Origin: a bacterium
GTDB taxonomy: Bacteria > UBP14 > UBA6098 > B30-G16
Length of the DNA: 5,503 nt
Assembly: GCA_027007865.1 (NCBI GenBank)
Contig: JALTEE010000467.1
Location: 1 to 5,503 of the forward strand
Direction of reading: 5' to 3'
Shown here one piece after another: positions 1 to 5,503 of this stretch. Every line of letters begins with the position of its first letter. The first letter of the stretch is position 1. The notes under the pieces were generated by a model, which was not told where the DNA came from, ran no database searches, and saw nothing but the letters and a program-made list of their open reading frames with translations. Made by a program: the position numbers and the translations under genes.

Positions 1-967
1 GTTAAAATATCAAATAGGGCGCGGTATCCTCGAAGCGTTCGGCGTGGGAATGGAAGTCGGTCCCGGCGACCTCGCTATGCGCGGAAATTTCTCCACAATC
101 GAAAACGGAATAATCACAGACCGACGCGCAGGAAGAATTCCTACGGAACTGTGCGAAAAATTGGTCGATAAATTGAAGAGCGGAATTAAGCAAATCGAGG
201 ATATATCGGTCGATATAAAGGCGGGACGAGATTATAGATTTGCTGTTGTTCTGCGTGGGAATGGTCTTTCGGCGCTCGTATCCGATGCCGATCCGCAGAT
301 TGTCGGAAAGCCGCCGCAAAAAGCGATGCCACTGTCGCCGGTTGCTGAAAAAACCGCTCGAATCGTGAATAAATTTATCGATATGGCAACCGAAATTCTT
401 GCCGATGAACATCCTGCTAATACCGTTCTGCTGCGAGGATATGCAAAACTCGCCGATATAATGACGCAGACGGAAAAATATGGACTGCGCGCTGTCGGTA
501 TCGCTGTGTATCCGATGTATCGCGGACTGGCGCGAATCGTCGGTATGGATAATGCGCAATTATCGGGCGAGACAATCGAAGATGAATTTGAAATGGCGAA
601 AAAATTGTGGGATAAATATGATTTCTTCTTTATTCACATTAAAAAGACCGATTCATACGGCGAGGACGGAAATTTTAACGCCAAAGTCGAAGTAATCGAA
701 GAAGTGGATGAGAAATTGCCGCAACTTCTCGCGCTCGAACCCGATGTCATCGCGATTACGGGCGACCATTGCACACCGTCGGTGCTGAAATCGCACAGTT
801 GGCATCCTGTTCCGCTATTGCTAAAAGGAAGATATACATTCGCCGACGATGCGAAAAAGTTTTCTGAACGAGAATGCGCAAAAGGAATAATAGGGCATAT
901 TCCTGCGGAAGCGATTTTAATGCTGATGATGGCAGATGCAGAAAGACTGAAAAAATTTGGCGCATAA
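1..967 (+). CDS. apgM: 2,3-bisphosphoglycerate-independent phosphoglycerate mutase, archaeal type (ApgM), 5'-truncated by window edge
   Basis: This cytoplasmic enzyme interconverts 3-phosphoglycerate and 2-phosphoglycerate in glycolysis and gluconeogenesis. It belongs to the alkaline phosphatase/iPGM metalloenzyme superfamily. The reading frame is open from the first complete codon (position 2) and gives 321 residues. The family is usually about 400 residues long, so roughly the first 80-100, including the N-terminal metal and catalytic Ser region, lie upstream of the window. The GTG at 44 is internal and not the start. Visible landmarks are YQIGRG (8-25), GDLAMRGNF followed by DRRAGRI (about 68-136), NTVLLRG (about 419-439), HIKKTDSYGEDGN (635-673), TGDHCTPS (758-781) and SHSWHPVP (791-814). 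The RGNF...DRRAGRI pair separates ApgM from the related proposed homoserine kinases, which carry RCN...SAGH. One oddity is that the usual metal-ligand His of the D-x-x-G-H motif is Glu (codon 662-664). It is followed after 31 nt by a small membrane-protein gene. Confidence 0.9.
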   Translation, partial: LKYQIGRGILEAFGVGMEVGPGDLAMRGNFSTIENGIITDRRAGRIPTELCEKLVDKLKSGIKQIEDISVDIKAGRDYRFAVVLRGNGLSALVSDADPQIVGKPPQKAMPLSPVAEKTARIVNKFIDMATEILADEHPANTVLLRGYAKLADIMTQTEKYGLRAVGIAVYPMYRGLARIVGMDNAQLSGETIEDEFEMAKKLWDKYDFFFIHIKKTDSYGEDGNFNAKVEVIEEVDEKLPQLLALEPDVIAITGDHCTPSVLKSHSWHPVPLLLKGRYTFADDAKKFSERECAKGIIGHIPAEAILMLMMADAERLKKFGA

Positions 968-989
968 TCTTTAAGCAAATTTTCACAGC

Positions 990-994
990 GGAGG
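990..994 (+). promoter_or_regulatory. Shine-Dalgarno site for the small membrane-protein gene
   Basis: GGAGG lies 4 nt before the ATG at 999. This short spacing and strong match support 999 as the start. The 31-nt gap after apgM holds no terminator-like hairpin, so read-through from apgM is likely. Confidence 0.75.
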
Positions 995-998
995 ATAG

Positions 999-1376
999 AT
1001 GAAAAATTTTTCCGAAAACGAACTCGAACACGCAGAAAAAGAAGCCTTCCAAGACTTATATGACGAGAGACTTCGTCGTATGGTAGGTTCACTCGGTGGT
1101 AAGCCGACAAAAAAAGATAAGTATTTAAATATCGCATTTCTCGTAATTGTAATCGCACTTTTTATTTCTGAAATGTTTTGGAGGCAGTTCGTCGGCACAA
1201 TCGCACTCGATGTAGCAATTCTGCTCATCTCGCTCAAACTTATATATCTAATGCACAGTCAAGCGCGAGTAAATCATTATCAATTTTGGATTCTCACGGC
1301 AATCGAAATGAAAACGACTATGATGGTAGAGCAAATGCAAAAGATGTCTAAAGCACAGGAGGAAAAGACAATATGA
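999..1376 (+). CDS. Uncharacterised small two-helix membrane protein
   Basis: I do not recognise a named family for this 125-residue protein. The N-terminal 40 residues are hydrophilic and strongly charged, rich in Glu, Lys and Arg, and likely helical. Two hydrophobic segments follow at about residues 43-60 and 66-85, separated by a short turn containing W-R-Q. The C-terminal 40 residues (from ARVNHYQFW) are amphipathic and Met-rich and look able to form a helix or coiled coil. The predicted layout is a hairpin in the inner membrane with both ends on the same side, probably cytoplasmic because of the positive charges before the first helix (KPTKKDK). There is no signal peptide and no catalytic motif. 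The start has a strong GGAGG site, and the stop overlaps the next start by ATGA. The gene is therefore almost certainly translated and co-expressed with the MBL hydrolase. Its role is unknown; a membrane anchor or scaffold is one possibility. Confidence 0.8.
   Translation: MKNFSENELEHAEKEAFQDLYDERLRRMVGSLGGKPTKKDKYLNIAFLVIVIALFISEMFWRQFVGTIALDVAILLISLKLIYLMHSQARVNHYQFWILTAIEMKTTMMVEQMQKMSKAQEEKTI
1357..1362 (+). promoter_or_regulatory. Shine-Dalgarno site for the MBL hydrolase gene, inside the preceding gene
   Basis: AGGAGG ends 10 nt before the ATG at 1373. It sits within the last codons of the membrane-protein gene, the usual arrangement for translationally coupled genes that overlap by ATGA. 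Confidence 0.7.
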
Positions 1377-2011
1377 AAATCACGATTATTTATGATAATG
1401 AAACGCAGCGGGAAGACTGCACGGCAGACTGGGGATTTTCCTGCCTCGTCGAAGTGGATACACACAAAATACTTTTCGATACGGGCGCAAAAAGTTCGAT
1501 ATTGCTCGATAATATGTCGAAACTCGGCATAGAGCCTGCGATAATAACGAGTGTATTTATTTCGCATTCTCATTGGGACCACACGGGTGGGCTGGCAGAA
1601 ATTTTGAAAATGAATCCAGTCGAAATCTATATTCCATCGTCATATAATAATCCGCCGAGTGGCGCAAAAAAAGTGGTGAAAATAAAGGAACCGCAAAAAA
1701 TATTCGAAAACATATTTTCGACAGGCGAACTCGATAATATCGAGCAATCTCTCGTGGTGAAAACTCCAAAGGGTGCGGTTGTGATTGTGGGGTGTTCTCA
1801 TCCGGGAATAGATAAGATTTTGAAAGCCGCATCTCGCTTCGGGAAGATTTATGCTCTCATCGGGGGATTTCACGGTTTCGATGAGTTCGATGTAATAAAA
1901 GATGCAAAAATCATTTGCGCTACTCACTGCACGCAACACAAATCGGAGATAAAATCTATCTATCCTAAAAGATTTGTTGCAGGGGGAGTTGGAAAAGTTA
2001 TAGAAATATAA
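1373..2011 (+). CDS. Metallo-beta-lactamase-fold hydrolase, COG1237 type (compact)
   Basis: This is a cytoplasmic 212-residue metal-dependent hydrolase. The MBL core is intact: LFDTG at residues 34-38, the H-x-H-x-D-H metal motif at 65-70 (HSHWDHTGG), GCSHPG at 140-145, GGFHGF at 164-169 and THCT at 184-187. The GCSH, GGFH and THCT combination is typical of COG1237, the group that includes archaeal MJ0301, annotated as 7,8-dihydropterin-6-methyl-4-(beta-D-ribofuranosyl)aminobenzene-5'-phosphate synthase, and Thermotoga TM0207. Many bacterial members have that name by homology only, and I would not transfer the pterin reaction here. Members are commonly about 250-270 residues long. This one is shorter, mainly because the segment between the metal motif and GCSH (about residues 75-135) is reduced, which should open or reshape the substrate pocket. 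There is no signal peptide. The start is fixed by AGGAGG and the ATGA overlap. Its true substrate is unknown. Confidence 0.88.
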   Translation: MKITIIYDNETQREDCTADWGFSCLVEVDTHKILFDTGAKSSILLDNMSKLGIEPAIITSVFISHSHWDHTGGLAEILKMNPVEIYIPSSYNNPPSGAKKVVKIKEPQKIFENIFSTGELDNIEQSLVVKTPKGAVVIVGCSHPGIDKILKAASRFGKIYALIGGFHGFDEFDVIKDAKIICATHCTQHKSEIKSIYPKRFVAGGVGKVIEI

Positions 2012-2050
2012 ATTCTTGGAAGTTCTAATTGCTCATAAATGATAATATAA

Positions 2051-2102
2051 GCGTTCCGTTTCGATGTTTTTATCGAGCGAGACGCTCGACTCATCAGTTT
2101 TT
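2051..2102 (+). terminator. Terminator-like region with two mutually exclusive hairpins
   Basis: A perfect 7-bp stem, TCGAGCG (2073-2079) with CGCTCGA (2083-2089), closes an AGA loop. It is followed after 8 nt by a run of five T (2098-2102). An alternative longer imperfect stem pairs 2051-2065 with 2072-2085 across a T-rich loop (2066-2071), with one mismatch, one bulge and some G-T pairs. Both use 2073-2079 and 2083-2085, so only one can form at a time. The placement, 40 nt after the MBL hydrolase stop, fits a terminator. The T-run is offset from the stem, so efficiency is doubtful. Confidence 0.4.
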
Positions 2103-2164
2103 AGCTTTAGACTTTGAGCTTTATTATCGACTAATTTTTTCGCACAAAAGCCTAAATAAATATA

Positions 2165-2170
2165 GAAGGG
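2165..2170 (+). promoter_or_regulatory. Shine-Dalgarno site for the nitrilase-family gene
   Basis: GAAGGG ends 7 nt before the ATG at 2178. It is a moderate match at good spacing and supports this start, which also places the conserved KVGFVQFNP strand at the extreme N-terminus, as is normal in this family. Confidence 0.6.
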
Positions 2171-2177
2171 AAAAATT

Positions 2178-2966
2178 ATGAAAGTTGGTTTTGTTCAATT
2201 CAATCCAGTTCTCGGCAACATCGATAAAAATTTAGAGCGAGCAGAAGCGCTTATAAAAGATGTTTCTACAGATGTTCTCGTGTTTCCCGAACTATTCGCA
2301 ACAGGATATTTATTCCGAGATGCGGCGCAATTGTCGTCTCTTGCCGAACCTGCAGGAAATGGAAAAATCTTTTGGGCGATGCGGGATTGGTCGAAAAGAC
2401 TCGATGCGCTTATCGTCGGCGGTTTCCCTGAAAGAGATGGCGAAAAAATTTTCAATTCCGCTATCGCTGTCGAACCCGATGCAAATTTTCATCTATATAG
2501 AAAACTGCATTTATTCGACAGAGAGAAGACACTTTTCGAGCGTGGAGATATTCCTCTCGAACCCTTTGAATTTCGCGGCGCAAAATTTGGTCTGCTCGTC
2601 TGCTTCGACTGGATTTTTCCAGAAGCGTATCGCACATTGGCAATTCGCGGCGCACAGGTGATTTTGCATATATCCAATCTCGTTCTGCCATACTGCCAGC
2701 GGGCGAGTTTTGCACGAGCAATCGAAAATGGAATTTTTATCGTTCTTGCCAACCGAATCGGCGAGGAAAAAGTGGAAAATATTTCATTGCATTTCACAGG
2801 CGGGAGTATTATATATTCTCCAAAGGGAGAAATTCTTTCGCGAGCATCTGTGGACAGGGAAGAGGTCGCAGTTGTGGAAATCTACCCCGACGATGCGCTG
2901 GACAAATGGATAACGGAGCGAAATCACCTCTTCGAAGACAGGAGACCGGAATTTTATGAGCGATAG
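2178..2966 (+). CDS. Carbon-nitrogen hydrolase (nitrilase superfamily amidohydrolase), PH0642-like
   Basis: This 262-residue cytoplasmic enzyme should hydrolyse a carbon-nitrogen bond in a small amide, through a thioester intermediate. The catalytic triad is complete: Glu38 (FPELFATGY), Lys109 (YRKLHLFDREK) and Cys142 (VCFDWIFPE). The additional active-site Glu121 (FERGD) is also present. The RAIENGIFIVLANRIGEE block at about 180-197 and the C-terminal DRRPEFY tail are typical of the family. Length is normal and nothing is missing. From memory, the closest characterised sequence pattern is Pyrococcus horikoshii PH0642, including the CFDW-FPE, NLV-PY and C-terminal DRR-E-Y features. Substrate cannot be deduced. 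Candidates are omega-amidase (2-oxoglutaramate), N-carbamoylputrescine or deaminated glutathione. It is the first gene of a probable second operon, followed after 37 nt by a secreted protein and then a sugar kinase, neither of which points to a substrate. Confidence 0.88.
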   Translation: MKVGFVQFNPVLGNIDKNLERAEALIKDVSTDVLVFPELFATGYLFRDAAQLSSLAEPAGNGKIFWAMRDWSKRLDALIVGGFPERDGEKIFNSAIAVEPDANFHLYRKLHLFDREKTLFERGDIPLEPFEFRGAKFGLLVCFDWIFPEAYRTLAIRGAQVILHISNLVLPYCQRASFARAIENGIFIVLANRIGEEKVENISLHFTGGSIIYSPKGEILSRASVDREEVAVVEIYPDDALDKWITERNHLFEDRRPEFYER

Positions 2967-2992
2967 AAATTCCGATATTTTTAAAAATTTCT
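2965..2992 (+). other. AT-rich inverted repeat in the short gap before the secreted-protein gene
   Basis: AGAAATT (2965-2971) can pair with AATTTCT (2986-2992). Inside it lies a perfect 12-bp palindrome, ATTTTTAAAAAT (2977-2988). The T-run is internal and not 3' of a GC-rich stem, so this is not a convincing terminator. It may be chance in AT-rich DNA. The same gap lacks a Shine-Dalgarno site for the gene at 3004. Confidence 0.3.
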
Positions 2993-3003
2993 GATACTGA
3001 ATA

Positions 3004-4512
3004 ATGAACAATTTAGTAAAAATAGAAAGTTTTATATTTTTGCTTACTATCCTTCTACTCTGCACGATTATCTACGCGGACAGCATAGATGTGAAATTAA
3101 TTCCTGTTTCAATCGAGCCGCAAGAAATATCTATTTCGGGCGGATTTTCAAGGGTCGTTTCATTTGGGAAAATAAAAACTATTTTCTTCTTCGATAGCAG
3201 AGACAGCAAATTATCCGATGACGACAAAAGCACACTGATATCTTTTGGGGAAATGCTGGTGCAAAATCGAGATGCCAATTTGGTTCTGTTCGGCTATTAT
3301 TCGTCCGAATACGACGATATCTTATCGCCGCAGGCAGGAATTAAATTGGCGAACAATCGCGCTGAGAATATATTCCGTCAAATTACAAAAAATTATCCTA
3401 TGGTGGGAGATAGAATTTCTATTTCCGATACGCATAATTTTGAGCAAAATTTGTTTCCCGATAGTTCATCGTTTCTTGATATGCGTGTGCAATGCGCTGT
3501 CGAATTCGCAAAGTTTTCGCCTCGAACTTTTTATCCTACCGATAGAATGCCGTATTGGCGCCGTTCATATAAAGAAATCATAGGCGATTTGGCTCCGGAA
3601 TTAAACAAAATTTTTGTGCAAGACCCGGAGGCTATCGCTGTCATTGCCGGATATGGGTTCGACAATAATAGTGATTCTTACAAATGGCTCGATTTTTTAC
3701 GGGGGAAAATTATCGAGAAAATCGACGATAGATTTGCTCGACGGATTATTATATTTGTAAATCCGACAACCGTAGAAAAAACACCTTATGCCCGAATTAT
3801 TATGCTGCCAAAACAAGCGACACCTTTTGGAAAAATCTATGGTTTTTTACAAGAACCTCAAGAGAATGAAATAGAATTGCAATACACTGTCGATACGACA
3901 ACCACGCCGATTTTACCGAATACATTCTATTGCGATTTTTCGCCGTCGTGGAACTATTGCGGATTTCTTTTCCCACTGTCGTTATCGTCCCGCACGGGCA
4001 GTATTCGATTGAAAGATATACCGATACTTCCCAATGAATACTTGCTCTCGTTTTATTTTCCCGATATCGGGATGTCGAAAATCGATGTGCCTGTGAACTT
4101 CGCAATTGAGGATACATTCTACGATACCTGGGAAATACCTGCTTGGCAGTTTTTTGGGAATGAACTATCGGAAGGAAGTTATACTGCTGTGTGGGCTATC
4201 GCATCGACTATGGATAAACTAATCGACGATGGCTTATCCATAACATTAACTATTTCATCGAACTACGAAGACGAGAATATCTCGACCCAAAAAAGCCGGA
4301 TGCTTTGGCAATCTATCGAAGCCGCGCTATCGTTCATTGCAGGCGTCTCGTCACGACGGGAAGCGAAAATATCGAAATGGCTAACTGAGCATAATGTCTC
4401 TGTCGAAATTTCAAGTTCATTGCGCAATAGTCCGGAGAACAATTTCTCGCAGTCCGATAATTCGATAAAAGAATGCAAAGTTGTTCTGCAATTTTCAGGA
4501 GCAACACGATGA
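3004..4512 (+). CDS. Secreted (periplasmic) protein with degenerate OmpA-like modules
   Basis: This 502-residue protein begins with a Sec-type signal peptide: Lys6, a hydrophobic core at about 9-23 and probable cleavage after Tyr-Ala at 25. Cys20 is not in a good lipobox. Residues 57-172 resemble an OmpA C-terminal (peptidoglycan-associated) domain: strand FFFDSRDSKLS, a helix, strand LVLFGYY, helix LANNRAENIF with Arg119, and a closing strand RVQCAVEF. Residues 175-270 and 376-498 appear to repeat this layout in more diverged form: AVIAGYGFD with Arg233 then RIIML, and FFGNELS, LTISSN with Arg432 then CKVVLQF. Residues 276-375 are beta-rich with two Cys (310, 319) and may be an Ig-like insert. 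The peptidoglycan-binding Asp is absent from its standard place in the first module, so binding may be lost or altered. No Shine-Dalgarno site precedes the ATG, and no better start exists nearby. The stop overlaps the kinase start by ATGA. The modular reading is my own, by eye. Confidence 0.75.
   Translation: MNNLVKIESFIFLLTILLLCTIIYADSIDVKLIPVSIEPQEISISGGFSRVVSFGKIKTIFFFDSRDSKLSDDDKSTLISFGEMLVQNRDANLVLFGYYSSEYDDILSPQAGIKLANNRAENIFRQITKNYPMVGDRISISDTHNFEQNLFPDSSSFLDMRVQCAVEFAKFSPRTFYPTDRMPYWRRSYKEIIGDLAPELNKIFVQDPEAIAVIAGYGFDNNSDSYKWLDFLRGKIIEKIDDRFARRIIIFVNPTTVEKTPYARIIMLPKQATPFGKIYGFLQEPQENEIELQYTVDTTTTPILPNTFYCDFSPSWNYCGFLFPLSLSSRTGSIRLKDIPILPNEYLLSFYFPDIGMSKIDVPVNFAIEDTFYDTWEIPAWQFFGNELSEGSYTAVWAIASTMDKLIDDGLSITLTISSNYEDENISTQKSRMLWQSIEAALSFIAGVSSRREAKISKWLTEHNVSVEISSSLRNSPENNFSQSDNSIKECKVVLQFSGATR
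4497..4501 (+). promoter_or_regulatory. Shine-Dalgarno site that fixes the ROK kinase start
   Basis: AGGAG lies 7 nt before the ATG at 4509, inside the end of the secreted-protein gene. It decides in favour of 4509 over the in-frame ATG at 4473, which would add 12 unrelated residues before the conserved first strand (KKYLGVDIGG). Confidence 0.8.
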
Positions 4513-5468
4513 AGAAATATCTCGGAGTGGACATCGGCGGAATGAATACGAAAGTCGCACTCGTCGATGAGAATTGCGAGATAATTTCTTATGCGCTTGG
4601 CGACACGCCAATTTCAGGCGGTCCGCAGGCGGAAATCGCACTAATCGCCGAAATTCTTAAATATCTCGACATCTCTTTAGATATTGTTCATTCGGTAGGC
4701 ATAGGCATTCCCGGACCTGTCGATTTGAAAGGCGTCGTTCATAATCCTCCAAATTTAAATGGTTGGGGGAATGTGGGTTTTAAAAAATTATTCACGGAAT
4801 ATTTTAAATATCCGGCGGATTCGATTTACATCGATAACGATGCTAATTTTGCTGCAATTGCCGAATATACCATCGGCAGCGGCGCGCAAGCCGACCCGAT
4901 GATTATGCTCACTCTCGGAACGGGTGTCGGTGGAAGTGTTCTTATAAACGGCTCGCCAATACGCGGGGAAAATGGTTTCGCAGGCGAACTGGGACATATC
5001 GTTCTAAATCCCGATGGTCCGAGATGTGGTTGTGGTCGTCGCGGATGTGCAGAAGCGTTGATTTCACACACCGGAATTGTCCGAACAGCGTGGGAAATAT
5101 TGCGAAAGGACAAAGGCTCGATTATATGGGGAATGCTCGACGGCGAGTTCGGCGAATTGAGTCCGAAAATTATCGAAAATGCCGCCGACCTCGGCGACCC
5201 AGCAGCGAATAAAGTTCTCGATATCACCGCAAATTATCTCGGCTCGTTGCTCGCAGATTTGATAAATATATTTAATCCCGAAAGAATCGTTATCGGCGGA
5301 GGAATATCTCGCTGGGGAGACGCACTCATAAATCCCGCAAGAAAAATTGCCGTTAAAAATGCGCTAAAACACCTTGCTAAAAATGTGAAAATCGTGCGAG
5401 CGAAATTTTATCGGAAGGCGGGAGTTTTGGGCGCAGCAATTATAGCAATGAAAAAACATTCCACTTAA
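4509..5468 (+). CDS. ROK-family sugar kinase, probable glucokinase
   Basis: This 319-residue cytoplasmic enzyme probably phosphorylates a hexose with ATP, feeding glycolysis. All family landmarks are present in order: phosphate-1 motif DIGGMNTK (8-15), GIPGPVD (66-72), DNDAN (109-113) with catalytic base Asp111, LTLGTGVGGS (134-143), GELGH (159-163) with sugar-binding Glu160 and zinc ligand His163, the zinc signature C-x-C-G-x-x-G-C-x-E at 173-182 (Cys173, Cys175, Cys180, Glu182) and the adenosine-side GGGIS (263-267). There is no N-terminal helix-turn-helix, so it is an enzyme and not a ROK repressor. Length is typical. The oddity is Met12 in the phosphate motif where Thr is usual. Glucose is the likeliest substrate, but N-acetylglucosamine, N-acetylmannosamine or mannose kinases share these motifs. 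It overlaps the secreted-protein gene by 4 nt (ATGA), implying coupled translation. Confidence 0.9.
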   Translation: MKKYLGVDIGGMNTKVALVDENCEIISYALGDTPISGGPQAEIALIAEILKYLDISLDIVHSVGIGIPGPVDLKGVVHNPPNLNGWGNVGFKKLFTEYFKYPADSIYIDNDANFAAIAEYTIGSGAQADPMIMLTLGTGVGGSVLINGSPIRGENGFAGELGHIVLNPDGPRCGCGRRGCAEALISHTGIVRTAWEILRKDKGSIIWGMLDGEFGELSPKIIENAADLGDPAANKVLDITANYLGSLLADLINIFNPERIVIGGGISRWGDALINPARKIAVKNALKHLAKNVKIVRAKFYRKAGVLGAAIIAMKKHST

Positions 5469-5503
5469 CATTCGATTTTATAATTTCGCAATTAGATAGA
5501 ATT

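Larger units (their letters stand above)
2012..2177 (+). other. 166-bp intergenic region between two gene groups
   Basis: This is the longest non-coding stretch in the window and the likely boundary between two transcription units. It contains the two overlapping hairpins described separately (2051-2089). It also contains a direct repeat of AGCTTTA (2103-2109 and 2117-2123, 14 bp apart). An AT-rich tract leads to the ribosome binding site at 2165-2170. The best -10-like element is TATTAT at 2122-2127, but no good -35 lies 16-18 bp upstream. Another weak pair is TTGGAA at 2016-2021 with GATAAT at 2041-2046, spaced 19 bp. I would not commit to either promoter. No tRNA, riboswitch consensus or small ORF with a good start is visible. 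Confidence 0.6.

Noticed and set aside
44..46. GTG as start of the phosphoglycerate mutase
   Set aside because: The frame stays open upstream to the window edge and encodes the conserved YQIGRG segment, so the gene is truncated by the window and does not start here.
2..559. Long open frame on the minus strand (185 codons) opposite apgM
   Set aside because: It lies wholly antisense to a clearly conserved enzyme, has no recognisable motif, and its composition looks like the complement of the coding strand.
634..1158. Minus-strand open frame of 174 codons across the apgM end and the next gene
   Set aside because: It overlaps two + strand genes with good evidence; the predicted protein is low-complexity, rich in Ser, Arg and Phe, with no family features.
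2103..2123. AGCTTTA direct repeat as an operator
   Set aside because: It is only a 7-mer, spaced 14 bp, which is not a helical turn, in AT-rich DNA; chance is a sufficient explanation.
3049..3075. Lipoprotein signal at Cys20 of the secreted protein
   Set aside because: The residues before the Cys are Leu-Leu-Leu, without the small residues of a lipobox; cleavage after Tyr-Ala at residue 25 fits better.
4473..4508. Upstream in-frame ATG that would extend the ROK kinase by 12 residues
   Set aside because: The extension precedes the normal first strand of the family, and the AGGAG site at 4497-4501 clearly serves the ATG at 4509.
4826..5227. Minus-strand open frame of 133 codons opposite the ROK kinase
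   Set aside because: It is antisense to an intact conserved kinase, with no motif or ribosome binding site of its own.

Overview
This AT-rich window carries six protein-coding genes, all on the + strand and tightly packed. I see no RNA gene, mobile element, CRISPR array or phage gene. The organism is probably a Gram-negative bacterium. One gene encodes a secreted protein built from degenerate OmpA-like modules, several genes have good Shine-Dalgarno sites (GGAGG/AGGAGG), and two gene pairs overlap by ATGA. Two enzymes, an archaeal-type phosphoglycerate mutase and a nitrilase-family amidohydrolase close to Pyrococcus PH0642, belong to families common in archaea and in poorly cultivated bacterial phyla. 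The base composition and the frequent Arg codon CGA are uniform along the window, so no recent insertion stands out. I cannot name a phylum from this sequence; an FCB-like or Fibrobacterota-like lineage is only a guess.

Layout. Positions 1-967 hold the 3' three quarters of apgM (2,3-bisphosphoglycerate-independent phosphoglycerate mutase), cut by the window start. Positions 999-1376 hold an unrecognised small protein with two membrane segments. Positions 1373-2011 hold a compact metallo-beta-lactamase-fold hydrolase of the COG1237 type, which overlaps the membrane-protein gene by 4 nt. These three look like one transcription unit. A 166-bp gap (2012-2177) follows, with two competing hairpins, and is the only obvious place for a terminator and promoter. 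The second unit has a nitrilase-superfamily amidohydrolase (2178-2966), a secreted protein with an OmpA-like module and apparently two further diverged copies (3004-4512), and a ROK-family sugar kinase (4509-5468) that overlaps the secreted-protein gene by 4 nt.

How they fit together. ApgM and the ROK kinase (probably glucokinase) act at two steps of glycolysis. The other genes are not clearly part of one pathway, so most of the window reads as ordinary core metabolism. The parts most worth a second look are the secreted OmpA-like repeat protein and its coupling to a sugar kinase, the His-to-Glu change at a metal-ligand position in ApgM, the Thr-to-Met change in the phosphate motif of the ROK kinase, and the unassigned two-TM protein between apgM and the MBL hydrolase. 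I found no convincing evidence of a wholly new defence or mobile system.
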